Part shown: one piece after another, positions 6,855 to 13,252 of the stretch | How the letters are laid out: each line of letters begins with the position of its first letter | Numbering within the stretch: the stretch's first letter is position 1 | Notes under the pieces: generated by a model | What the model was told of the DNA's origin: nothing | Seen by the model: only the letters and a program-made list of their open reading frames with translations | Database searches by the model: none | Made by a program: the position numbers and the translations under genes | Assembly: GCA_002451855.1 (NCBI GenBank) | Contig: DKDS01000108.1 | Location: 1,479 to 14,730 of the forward strand | DNA from: Ruminococcaceae bacterium UBA6842 | GTDB lineage: Bacteria > Bacillota > Clostridia > Oscillospirales > Acutalibacteraceae | Direction: 5' to 3' | Length of the DNA stretch: 13,252 nucleotides

Positions 6855-7595
6855 TTATTTTGCATATACCGTAGGTATTTTAAGCTCTTCAAGCCTTTTG
6901 CAGTAGGATTTTACCCTTTCGGGCAAATACTCGTTTACACGGTGTCCGTCAAAGCCGACGCTTAAATCAACTCCGCTTTTCAAAACGGTCTCCTGCTGTT
7001 CCTTATCCGCAAAAAAGCGTTCAACATAAGCGTGTTCTCTGAATTTATGAATGGAGTCGTAATTAACATTAAGCTCCCAAAACATTCCCTTTTGTGCCAT
7101 TTTCTTAAAAAAATCATCTTTATTGATATTTCTGTTTTCAAGATAAGAAAAAAGGTCGGTGTGCGCTATTCCCACTCTCTTACAGCCGCACCTTTCGGCA
7201 AAGGCAAACGGGTCGGAAACGGTAGTGTCGTCATAATCTATATGCTCTATAAGGCAATACTCAAAGCGTGATACATCTATTTCATCAGGCAGCAGAATAT
7301 GCGGAATATTCTGAGTAGGTATTTCTATTCCGCATTTAATATCAATTTGTCCCCTGTACTTTTCCTTTAAAAGCAAAAGCGTATCAAGGTACGCGTCAAC
7401 AGCACGCTGATAATCAATGAGCCACGAGCTTCTTTCTCTGTGCGGCGAATAATCTCTTTGAATTGCGACTCCGTAGGAGTGGTCGCATATACCGAGCATT
7501 TTTATTCCGCCGCTTATCGCCGCTTCTATTACATCCTTCGGATTGTCTTTTCCGCAAAATGAATAATAGGTGTGAGAATGAAGATCGTGGATCAT
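6855..7595 (-). CDS. PHP-domain metal-dependent phosphoesterase
   Basis: A 246-residue protein of the polymerase and histidinol phosphatase (PHP) superfamily. The metal-binding motifs appear in order: H6 and H8 in DLHSHTYYS, D38 and H39 in CDHS, E91 in GIEIP, H118 in IEHID, H145 and D147 in IAHTD, and D216 and H218 in GFDGH. With all motifs intact it is expected to be an active trinuclear-metal phosphoesterase. No further domain is visible, so it is a stand-alone enzyme and not part of a DNA polymerase. There is no histidine biosynthesis gene nearby. Its place between a sugar dehydrogenase and a sugar phosphorylase suggests a sugar-phosphate or related intermediate as substrate, but that is inference. 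An AGGAG ribosome site lies just upstream of the start, 15 bp after the dehydrogenase stop codon. Confidence 0.88.
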   Translation of the reverse strand: MIHDLHSHTYYSFCGKDNPKDVIEAAISGGIKMLGICDHSYGVAIQRDYSPHRERSSWLIDYQRAVDAYLDTLLLLKEKYRGQIDIKCGIEIPTQNIPHILLPDEIDVSRFEYCLIEHIDYDDTTVSDPFAFAERCGCKRVGIAHTDLFSYLENRNINKDDFFKKMAQKGMFWELNVNYDSIHKFREHAYVERFFADKEQQETVLKSGVDLSVGFDGHRVNEYLPERVKSYCKRLEELKIPTVYAK

Positions 7596-7610
7596 TTTAT
7601 TTCTCCTGTT

Positions 7611-8666
7611 TTATTTAATATTTACCCAACGCTTTTCTTCGGATGAAAGCAATAACGAGTCAAGTATATTCTGCGCGCGCATACCGTCCTCAACAGTGGG
7701 GAGATATTTACAGGGCTTGCCGTTTACCATATTGATAAACATTTGCTCCTGCGTGATTTTAAACTGACCGGGTACCGTTACCGTATGAAGTCCGTTGCCC
7801 TTTTTGTCAACCTCGCCTATGCAAACCGAAAGAACATTCGGATTGTTAAGGTTAAAGGATATAACGCCGTCGGTACCGAAAACATCAAATTTAATTGTGT
7901 TTGCGTTGCCTATTGCGCAACGGGTTATAACAAAGGTTCCCGAAACTCCGCCCTCGATATCCGCAATAAAATTGCAGAAGTCGTCGGTTTCAACCTTGCC
8001 TATTTCCTCACTGCCGATTTTCTTTCTTTCCTTAACCACTATACCTGTGGAGGCGCTTACGGCGTTGATTTTTCCCACAAGGAATTCAGCCATATCAATA
8101 AGATGTACGCCGAGGTCGCCGAGCACGCCCGTTCCGGCGTATTCCTTTACAAATCGCCAGTCAAGGCGTCTGCCCTCGTCAAAGGCGCTTGATTTCAAAT
8201 ACTGAACATCGATACTTACAATATCGCCTATCATATTCTTTTCAAGAATCCACTTTGCAAATCTTACGGCAGGGAAAAATCTGTAAGAAAAGCACATCAT
8301 ATTAGGAACGGGATTTTTTTCGAGCGCTTCCTTTAATTCCTTTGTGTGTAAAAGGTCGGTCGAAAGCGGCTTTTCCACATTTATCGGTTTGCCCGCACTG
8401 ACCGCCTCGGCGGCCATCGGGATATGCAGATAGTTAGGTGTGCAGACCTCAACCGCGTCTACATCGGCGCATTTAATAAGGTCCTTATAATCTGTAAATC
8501 TGTGCTCCTCGTCAAGTCCGAGCTTATCGCCGACAGCCTTGAGAGCATTTTTGTTAATATCGCATATTGCGGTTATTTTGCAGTCCTTAACCTGCAAAAG
8601 CTCAGGGATGTGGCGTCCGTTCGCTATTCCGCCGACGCCTATTATACCTACTCTTACAGTACTCAT
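7611..8666 (-). CDS. Gfo/Idh/MocA-family NAD(P)-dependent sugar dehydrogenase
   Basis: A 351-residue oxidoreductase. The N-terminal Rossmann domain carries GIIGVGGIANGRHIPEL (8-24) and an acidic residue after the second strand (CDINKN). It is followed by TPNYLH (76-81) and the family signature EKP (98-100). The C-terminal alpha/beta domain has GDLGVHLIDMAEFL (183-196), in which H188 is the probable catalytic histidine and D191 a partner. Members oxidise or epimerise sugars, inositols and glycosides; the ThuB protein paired with ThuA in rhizobial trehalose use belongs to this family. The start codon is directly adjacent to the thuA-like stop codon. Its GGAGG ribosome site (8675-8679) lies inside the end of that gene, so the two are likely translationally coupled. 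The substrate cannot be named from sequence, but a glucoside or its 3-keto form is the natural candidate here. Confidence 0.92.
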   Translation of the reverse strand: MSTVRVGIIGVGGIANGRHIPELLQVKDCKITAICDINKNALKAVGDKLGLDEEHRFTDYKDLIKCADVDAVEVCTPNYLHIPMAAEAVSAGKPINVEKPLSTDLLHTKELKEALEKNPVPNMMCFSYRFFPAVRFAKWILEKNMIGDIVSIDVQYLKSSAFDEGRRLDWRFVKEYAGTGVLGDLGVHLIDMAEFLVGKINAVSASTGIVVKERKKIGSEEIGKVETDDFCNFIADIEGGVSGTFVITRCAIGNANTIKFDVFGTDGVISFNLNNPNVLSVCIGEVDKKGNGLHTVTVPGQFKITQEQMFINMVNGKPCKYLPTVEDGMRAQNILDSLLLSSEEKRWVNIK

Positions 8667-9464
8667 TTATTTATCCTCCTTTGCGGCCGCTTCGTAAAGC
8701 GCCGTATGATTTCTTACGGATTCGTCCGCGCCCTCAAACTTGTCTGCTACCTTTTCGATAGCCTCGTAATGTCCGAAGGTAGGATTAAATGATTCAACGG
8801 GCTTTGCCCATTCGACTGCGTTTTTGATTATTCTGATTATATCGTCACGGTAGAAGGTGGGATATTCCTCATGACCGGGTCTGAAATAGAATATCTTACC
8901 CTTGCCGCGCCTGTAACAGCATCCGCTTCTGAAAACCTCTCCGCCCGAGAACCAGCTTATGAATACAAGCTCGTCGGGAGCAGGAATATCAAAGCGCTCG
9001 CCGTAGGTCTCTTCCTGTTCAAGTTCTATGTACTCGGGCAGACCCTCAGCTATCGGGTGACCGGGTTCTATTATCCAAATGCGCTCTTTTTCATCGTTTT
9101 CACGCCATTTTGAACGGCAGCAGGTTCCCATAAGGCGTACAAACGGCTTTGACAAATGGCCCGAATGAAGCACTATAAAGCCCATTCCCGCAAGAACTCT
9201 TTTTTGTACCTTTTCGGCAACGGAATCAAGCACCTTGCCGTGAGCCAAATGTCCCCACCAAATAAGCACATCCGTATTGTCAAGCACCTCGTCCGTAAGA
9301 CCGTTTTCAGGCATATCGAGCGTTGCGGTTCTTATTTCATACAGATTATACTTACCGAGCATTTCGGCTATTGCGCCGTGAATACCCTGCGGGTATATCT
9401 TTGCGATTTTTTCGTCCTTTTCGTGAATAAATTCATTCCATACGGTTACTCTTATTTTTTTCAT
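8667..9464 (-). CDS. ThuA-like protein (trehalose utilisation family)
   Basis: A 265-residue cytoplasmic protein of the ThuA family, which has a class I glutamine amidotransferase-like fold. Visible hallmarks are VTVWNEF near the N-terminus, LIWWGHLAHGKV (about 68-79), GMGFIVLHSGHLSKPF, the CCRSKWRE and ERIWII segments, LEQEETYGE, ISWFSGGEVFRSGC, and FRPGHEEYPTFY. The match is to classical ThuA and not to distant ThuA-like domains. An ATG at 9470 begins only one base after the GGAGG ribosome site; the ATG at 9464 has the proper 7-bp spacing and is chosen. In rhizobia ThuA works with the dehydrogenase ThuB in trehalose catabolism through a keto-trehalose route. The biochemical reaction of ThuA itself is poorly defined. 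This is the first gene of the operon, facing an AraC-type regulator. Confidence 0.9.
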   Translation of the reverse strand: MKKIRVTVWNEFIHEKDEKIAKIYPQGIHGAIAEMLGKYNLYEIRTATLDMPENGLTDEVLDNTDVLIWWGHLAHGKVLDSVAEKVQKRVLAGMGFIVLHSGHLSKPFVRLMGTCCRSKWRENDEKERIWIIEPGHPIAEGLPEYIELEQEETYGERFDIPAPDELVFISWFSGGEVFRSGCCYRRGKGKIFYFRPGHEEYPTFYRDDIIRIIKNAVEWAKPVESFNPTFGHYEAIEKVADKFEGADESVRNHTALYEAAAKEDK

Positions 9465-9471
9465 AACCATA

Positions 9472-9476
9472 CCTCC
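9472..9476 (-). promoter_or_regulatory. Ribosome binding site that decides the thuA-like start
   Basis: A perfect GGAGG on the - strand within AAAAGGAGGT. It is 1 base from the ATG at 9470 and 7 bases from the ATG at 9464. Only the second spacing is workable, so the protein should begin MKKIRVTVW. Confidence 0.8.
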
Positions 9477-9522
9477 TTTTGACTAAAGGATACCATCAGA
9501 GCCTCTTTAAAACAATGTATAT

Positions 9523-9579
9523 ATTAAGCGATTTACAGGACTTTTTCGTCATTTGCTTGACAAATCCGTCACGCTTAAT
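9523..9579. repeat. Repeat cluster in the araC/thuA divergent promoter region
   Basis: Three symmetric elements are nested here. ATTAAGCG (9523-9530) is the inverse of CGCTTAAT (9572-9579), 41 bases apart. CGTCA recurs in direct orientation at 9547-9551 and 9567-9571, 20 bp apart, about two helical turns. ATTTG (9551-9555) and CAAAT (9561-9565) form an inverted repeat that covers the araC -35 box. They are good candidates for AraC-type operators, though short repeats occur by chance in A+T-rich DNA. Confidence 0.45.
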
Positions 9580-9585
9580 TACAAT
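9557..9585 (+). promoter_or_regulatory. Near-consensus sigma-70 type promoter of the araC-family gene
   Basis: TTGACA (9557-9562), exactly 17 bp, then TACAAT (9580-9585). Transcription would start near 9592, giving a leader of about 24 bases. The facing thuA-like operon has an A+T-rich -10 region (TAATATATACAT on the - strand, about 9526-9515) without a recognisable -35 box, as expected for an activated promoter. Confidence 0.8.
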
Positions 9586-9615
9586 GATTTTATAAAGTAA
9601 AATGAGGTATTTGAT

Positions 9616-10428
9616 ATGGATTTTTCTTCGCTTTATGAAGCAAGCTTTGAAATTACCGATTTTATAGCTATGCATCAGGGATGGTGGGCTTCAAAAAGGG
9701 TTTTCAATATGCTTTATCCCCGTAAGGACGACGCTTTGCTCTTGTTTTTAACAGGCGGTTTTACCTGCCTTACCGATGATAAAAAAAGCTTTTCCGTACC
9801 GCAGGGCTCGCTTGTACATATTGCAAGGGGTTCAAGATACCGTTGGATAATTTCCGAAGATGAGCCGAACCCCGTTACCCTGCTGTTTGAGTTTACGCTT
9901 AAGGATAAGCAAAGCAATATAATAAGCCCGGGTCAGGGCGTTAGTATAATAGATACCGACGCCGACGGTTCATACGAGATGCTTTTCGGAAAGCTGATAA
10001 AGGAATTTTCAAGACCCAATCAGTCCCCCGTATTTCAAAAGGCGTGTGCCTATTCCCTGTTTTCAGAGGTAATAAAGCGTACACGCAAACAGCAAATCAT
10101 CTCCGCCACATCCGATTTTGACATATACCCGGGTATCAAATACCTTGAAAGCGATATAGAGCAAAGCAAAAGCATTGAGGAAATAGCGCAAATGTGCAAT
10201 ATGAGCATCAGCAGCTTTGAAAGACGCTTTAAGGCGTATTCCGGTATGTCGCCCGTGGAATACAGGCTTTCAAAAAAGCTTGACCGTGCGGAAATAATGC
10301 TTAAAACCGGCGGTATGACCTTAGAACGGATTGCGGAGGAGCTTAATTTTTACGACGGCGCATACCTTTGCAGAGTATTTAAAAAGAAGAAAGGCTACTC
10401 GCCGTCCTCATTCAGAAAAACACAATAA
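9616..10428 (+). CDS. AraC-family transcriptional regulator
   Basis: A 270-residue regulator with an N-terminal cupin-like sensing domain (about 10-150; GSLVHIARGSRYRW resembles the usual ligand-pocket strand) and a C-terminal pair of helix-turn-helix motifs. The first HTH is SIEEIAQMCNMSISSFERRF with GMSPVEYR (186-217). The second is TLERIAEELNFYDGAYLCRVFKKKKGYSPSSFRK (235-268), the family's conserved end. GAGG (9604-9607) is 8 bp before the start. It is divergent from the ThuA/dehydrogenase/PHP/GH65 operon and is the obvious candidate to control it, probably as an activator responding to a sugar. It may also control the convergent ABC transporter/GH78 unit, but nothing in the sequence proves this. 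The ligand is unknown. Confidence 0.93.
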   Translation: MDFSSLYEASFEITDFIAMHQGWWASKRVFNMLYPRKDDALLLFLTGGFTCLTDDKKSFSVPQGSLVHIARGSRYRWIISEDEPNPVTLLFEFTLKDKQSNIISPGQGVSIIDTDADGSYEMLFGKLIKEFSRPNQSPVFQKACAYSLFSEVIKRTRKQQIISATSDFDIYPGIKYLESDIEQSKSIEEIAQMCNMSISSFERRFKAYSGMSPVEYRLSKKLDRAEIMLKTGGMTLERIAEELNFYDGAYLCRVFKKKKGYSPSSFRKTQ

Positions 10429-10434
10429 CCGACA

Positions 10435-10474
10435 ACAGCCGCAAATGAAATTATCATTTGCGGCTGTCTTTTTT
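10435..10474 (+). terminator. Intrinsic terminator of the araC-family gene
   Basis: A perfect 14-bp stem, ACAGCCGCAAATGA (10435-10448) with TCATTTGCGGCTGT (10454-10467), closes a 5-base loop. It is followed by C and six T residues. It is strong on the + strand. On the - strand no T run follows the stem, so it is a weaker end for the convergent GH78 gene, whose stop codon lies 6 bp away. Confidence 0.9.
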
Positions 10475-10480
10475 ACCGCC

Positions 10481-12682
10481 TCAGTTTGCCTTAAGCTCGG
10501 AAAGTATTCTTCCCTCGCACAGGGTATATTCACCCGGTGCAAGCTCGATATTTTTCCCGTCAATAAGCGCCTTTGCCGGCGACGGAGTAATAATCTTATA
10601 ATATACTTTGCCGTCCTTATGATACCAGCCGCTGTAAACTTTACCGCAAACGGTATCTATTTGTGCCTCAAGCTTATCTATCTTATCTGTCGGCACGGGT
10701 GCAAAGTATATTTCCTTAAAGCCGGGCGCACTTTCCACGGTATTGATACCGAGAGCAACGCCGTAAACCCAATCCGCCACCGAGCCGTATGCATAGTGAT
10801 TGTATGAATTCATACTTATCGGCCACAGATTTCCGTTAGGCATAATTCCGTCCCAATGCTCCCACATTGTAGTGGCGCCCTTTGTGATTGGGTACAGCCA
10901 TGACGGAAATTCCTTTCTTAAAAGCAGCGAATACGCCAGATCGTTGTATCCGTACTTGCTTAAAACATGGAGTATATACGGTGTTCCGAGGAAGCCGGTC
11001 TGCATTTTGTCGCCGTCGCTGTGTATCCTTTCGGCAAGCTTAGCGGCAGTTTCCTCTTCCTTGTCGGTAAGACCGAAACGCAGAGCCAAAACCATTTCGG
11101 ACTGAGTTTTAAAATCGTCCTTGAATACGGACTTGAACTTTGAAAGTATCTTTTTGCAAAGCTCCTCGTATTCGGATACATCCTCGCCCAAAATCTTACC
11201 TGTTTTGCAAACTATCTGCGTAGAATACAGATAATATGCGGCGGCAACTATATCGTCGCGGGTCTCTCCCTTGCACTTGCCGTATTCGGCGGTAAGCTCA
11301 AGCCAATCGCCGAAGTGTACGCCGCCTGTCCAAAGTCCCTCGGTCTTTGTTGTAGCGGTAATATAATTTACCCACTTCTTCATTGACGGGAACATAAGCC
11401 TAAGAAATTCCTTGTCGCCGTATGTAAGATAGCACTGCCACGGGCAGACCGTAACAGCGTCGCTCCAGCCGGCGCCGCCGCATCTTCTTGACATATCGGG
11501 AACCACGCTCGGTATAGCGCCGTCCTCCTTTTGGGCAATCTTCATATCGTTAAGCCACTTTAAGAAGAAGCGTCTTACATCGTAATTGTAGCTTGCCGTA
11601 AGCATAAACACCTGCGCGTCGCCCGTCCAGCCGAGTCTCTCGTCCCTCTGCGGACAGTCGGTAGGTATATCGAGGTAATTTCCCTTTTGACCCCATATGA
11701 TATTGCTGAAAAGCTGATTCAGCATATCGTCGGAGCTGTTAAGGTATCCCGTTCGTTTTATATCGCTGTGAACCACGATTGCGGTAAAGTCGTCGATATT
11801 TATTTCCTTTGTCGGGAACTCGTTGATACGCACATATCTGAAACCGTAGAATGTATTTGTGGGCTTATATGTCTGTACGCCGTCGCGGCATATGTATTTA
11901 TACATAGCCTTGGCGGAACGGTAATTCGCGTTATAAAAATTACCGTCCTTATCAAGAATTTCACCGAAGGAAAAATCAGCCGTTTCGCCGCTCTTTGCGT
12001 TTACGGTAAATTCAAGATAACCGGTCATATTCTGACCGAAATCGAGCACGGTTTCGCCTTTGGGAGTTTTAATAAGCGCAATCGGCTTAAGTCTCTCCTG
12101 CTCCACAATCTTTTCGCCCTGCTGCGGTATAAGCACGGTTTTATCGTTATTAGCGGCAACTGTTACGGTTTTATCAAAAACCGGCTTATAGGAAGCGTCA
12201 TATATAAGACCGTCGTAAATATCGCAGAATTTAAGTCCGCTTTCCGCCGCCTGCCAATCGGCGTCGGTGGCAACGGTTTCCGCGGAACCGTCCTCATATG
12301 TAATTTCAAGCTCGGCTATTACAGCCTGTTCTCTCTTGTTGAAAACCTTGAAATGCTCTTCAAGATAATTCCAGTTGTTTATACCGATAACTCTTCCGAG
12401 ATACCAACCGGTAGACAAAAGAACCGTAAGGGTATTATCCGCTTTGATTTTGTCGGTAATATCGTATTCCTGAAACTGTATTCTCGTTTCATATTCGGTC
12501 CATCCGGGAGCGAGTACATAGTCCCCTACGCTCTCTCCGTTGATCTCTGCGTGGTAAATACCTCTTGCAGAAGCTTTGAGCACCGCCTGTTTAACAGGCT
12601 TCGTTACTCTGAAGCTTTTTGAGAACACAGGGCACACGCCCTGCAAATCCTCACTTACTTTAATCCAATCCGCCTTAAGCAT
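10481..12682 (-). CDS. GH78 alpha-L-rhamnosidase, cytoplasmic
   Basis: A 733-residue inverting glycosidase that removes terminal alpha-L-rhamnose. There is no signal peptide, so it acts on imported oligosaccharides or glycosides. The domain order is a beta-sandwich N-domain (about 20-185), a second beta domain (about 195-300, with DFGQNMTGYLEF), the (alpha/alpha)6 catalytic barrel (about 305-645), and a C-terminal beta domain (about 648-720). The signature DCPQRDERLGWTGD (342-355) carries the rhamnose-binding D342, the general acid E348 and W352. TTMWEHWDG carries the general base E608. HFGDWLE and SYNHYAYGSVADW (626-638) are also typical. It is shorter than many GH78 enzymes (850-1000 residues) but complete, lacking only accessory domains. 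AGGGGG lies about 8 bp before the start. It sits 34 bp behind a sugar ABC permease gene and is probably co-transcribed with it. Confidence 0.95.
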   Translation of the reverse strand: MLKADWIKVSEDLQGVCPVFSKSFRVTKPVKQAVLKASARGIYHAEINGESVGDYVLAPGWTEYETRIQFQEYDITDKIKADNTLTVLLSTGWYLGRVIGINNWNYLEEHFKVFNKREQAVIAELEITYEDGSAETVATDADWQAAESGLKFCDIYDGLIYDASYKPVFDKTVTVAANNDKTVLIPQQGEKIVEQERLKPIALIKTPKGETVLDFGQNMTGYLEFTVNAKSGETADFSFGEILDKDGNFYNANYRSAKAMYKYICRDGVQTYKPTNTFYGFRYVRINEFPTKEINIDDFTAIVVHSDIKRTGYLNSSDDMLNQLFSNIIWGQKGNYLDIPTDCPQRDERLGWTGDAQVFMLTASYNYDVRRFFLKWLNDMKIAQKEDGAIPSVVPDMSRRCGGAGWSDAVTVCPWQCYLTYGDKEFLRLMFPSMKKWVNYITATTKTEGLWTGGVHFGDWLELTAEYGKCKGETRDDIVAAAYYLYSTQIVCKTGKILGEDVSEYEELCKKILSKFKSVFKDDFKTQSEMVLALRFGLTDKEEETAAKLAERIHSDGDKMQTGFLGTPYILHVLSKYGYNDLAYSLLLRKEFPSWLYPITKGATTMWEHWDGIMPNGNLWPISMNSYNHYAYGSVADWVYGVALGINTVESAPGFKEIYFAPVPTDKIDKLEAQIDTVCGKVYSGWYHKDGKVYYKIITPSPAKALIDGKNIELAPGEYTLCEGRILSELKAN

Positions 12683-12716
12683 TAATTATCCCCCTTGATA
12701 ATTTTTAGCATTTTTA

Positions 12717-13252
12717 TTATCCCGTAATACCAACACGGTCGATACTTTCAATAAACCAGCGCTGTAAAATAATATATACTATAAGCATCGGCGTAACAAA
12801 CAGCACACAACCTGCCATAAGATAAGCCATTGCTTCGGGATTCGTGTAATTGACAAGCATATTGTATTTAATGCCTATCGTTGTTTCTATGTCCTTAAGA
12901 GTCATAGCAAGCGGAAAATCGTTTGTGAGATATATACCGCAAAGCAAAGAATCGTTCCAGTGCCAAATAAGCGAGAACACCGTTACCGTAAGTATCGCAA
13001 CACCCGACGACGGCACGGCAATCGCCAAAAATGTTTTTATCGGTCCTGCGCCGTCCACCCAAGCGGCTTCTTCAAGCTCGCGCGGCAGTCCTCTGAAAAA
13101 CTGCATATAAATGTATATCAGTATTCCCGAGCGGAGACCCACTCCGAACAGAGCCGGCAGCCAGAAGGTCCACGAGGTATTAAGCACATTAAGACGCAGA
13201 TCAATTCCGGTAAGCTTAGCTATAAGTCCGAAAATACCCAAAAAATCAAGAT
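12717..13252 (-). CDS. Carbohydrate ABC transporter permease, CUT1 (MalG-like), C-terminal part
   Basis: The last ~178 residues of an inner-membrane permease of the CUT1 sugar ABC importer family. The frame stays open to the window end (visible start LDFLGIFGLIAK), so the TTG at 13241 is not a credible start and the gene continues outside. The cytoplasmic EAA loop that docks the ATPase is clear: LPRELEEAAWVDGAGPIKTFLAIAVP. At least three hydrophobic segments are visible: the one ending IYIYMQFF, FLAIAVPSSGVAILTVTVFSLIW, and AYLMAGCVLFVTPMLIVYIILQ. The tail, FIESIDRVGITG, is typical of the MalG-like partner. The other permease and the binding protein are expected just upstream, off the window. 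The link to GH78 suggests import of a rhamnose-containing oligosaccharide or glycoside. Confidence 0.92.
   Translation of the reverse strand, partial: LDFLGIFGLIAKLTGIDLRLNVLNTSWTFWLPALFGVGLRSGILIYIYMQFFRGLPRELEEAAWVDGAGPIKTFLAIAVPSSGVAILTVTVFSLIWHWNDSLLCGIYLTNDFPLAMTLKDIETTIGIKYNMLVNYTNPEAMAYLMAGCVLFVTPMLIVYIILQRWFIESIDRVGITG

Noticed and set aside
9535..9563. TTGTCA on the - strand (9563-9558) as a -35 box for the thuA-like operon
   Set aside because: No -10-like hexamer lies 16-19 bp downstream (TCCTGT at 17 bp). The A+T-rich TAATATATACAT is too far away, so it is not a normal promoter pair.
11687..12622. 311-codon open frame on the + strand opposite the GH78 gene
   Set aside because: It mirrors a well-supported rhamnosidase with intact motifs, and its translation shows no recognisable domain or plausible conservation. 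It is a shadow frame.
13239..13241. TTG as the start of the ABC permease
   Set aside because: The frame stays open beyond it to the window end and the protein is far shorter than a complete CUT1 permease. The gene is cut by the window.
1..13252. tRNA or rRNA genes, riboswitches, CRISPR arrays, insertion sequences
   Set aside because: The genes are packed with short gaps. The only sizeable non-coding stretches (2154-2268 and 9465-9615) are divergent promoter regions, with no cloverleaf, repeat-spacer pattern, transposase or terminal repeats seen by eye.

Overview
The window looks like chromosome from a strictly anaerobic, low-to-mid GC Firmicute, probably a gut clostridium of the Oscillospiraceae/Lachnospiraceae kind. 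This is an inference from Gram-positive style GGAGG ribosome sites, a class I type hybrid-cluster protein, a clostridial-type bile salt hydrolase, and a sugar-scavenging gene set with an ABC importer and cytoplasmic glycosidases. Base and codon use look uniform throughout. I see no mobile element, CRISPR array, tRNA or rRNA.

Layout. (1) 2-451 (+): the 3' end of serS, ending at a perfect hairpin shared with the next, convergent unit. (2) 2153-490 (-): a two-gene unit of a Crp/Fnr-family regulator followed 14 bp later by a bile salt hydrolase. (3) 2269-3864 (+): hcp, the hybrid-cluster protein, divergent from the regulator. The 115-bp intergenic region holds two overlapping TATAAT boxes and an inverted repeat placed where a Crp/Fnr activator would sit for hcp. 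(4) 9464-3906 (-): a tight four-gene operon of a ThuA-like protein, a Gfo/Idh/MocA dehydrogenase, a PHP-domain phosphoesterase, and a 974-residue fusion of beta-phosphoglucomutase with a GH65 disaccharide phosphorylase. (5) 9616-10428 (+): an AraC-family regulator divergent from that operon, with a near-consensus promoter embedded in direct and inverted repeats. (6) 13252-10481 (-): the end of a CUT1-type sugar ABC permease followed 34 bp later by a cytoplasmic GH78 alpha-L-rhamnosidase, convergent with araC.

How it may work together. The right two-thirds reads as a glycoside-scavenging locus. The ABC system would import an oligosaccharide and GH78 would remove L-rhamnose. The GH65 domain would phosphorolyse an alpha-glucoside to beta-glucose 1-phosphate, and the fused mutase would convert that to glucose 6-phosphate on the same polypeptide. 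The ThuA/dehydrogenase pair resembles the ThuA/ThuB pair of rhizobial trehalose use and could give a second, oxidative route for the same or a related sugar. The actual disaccharide is not fixed by the sequence: trehalose, kojibiose, nigerose, maltose and glucosyl-rhamnose are all possible.

The left third links bile-salt deconjugation and nitrosative or redox stress defence around one Crp/Fnr-type regulator. No gene in the window is wholly unfamiliar. The points of interest are the fused phosphorylase operon, its gene partnership, and the two divergent control regions.
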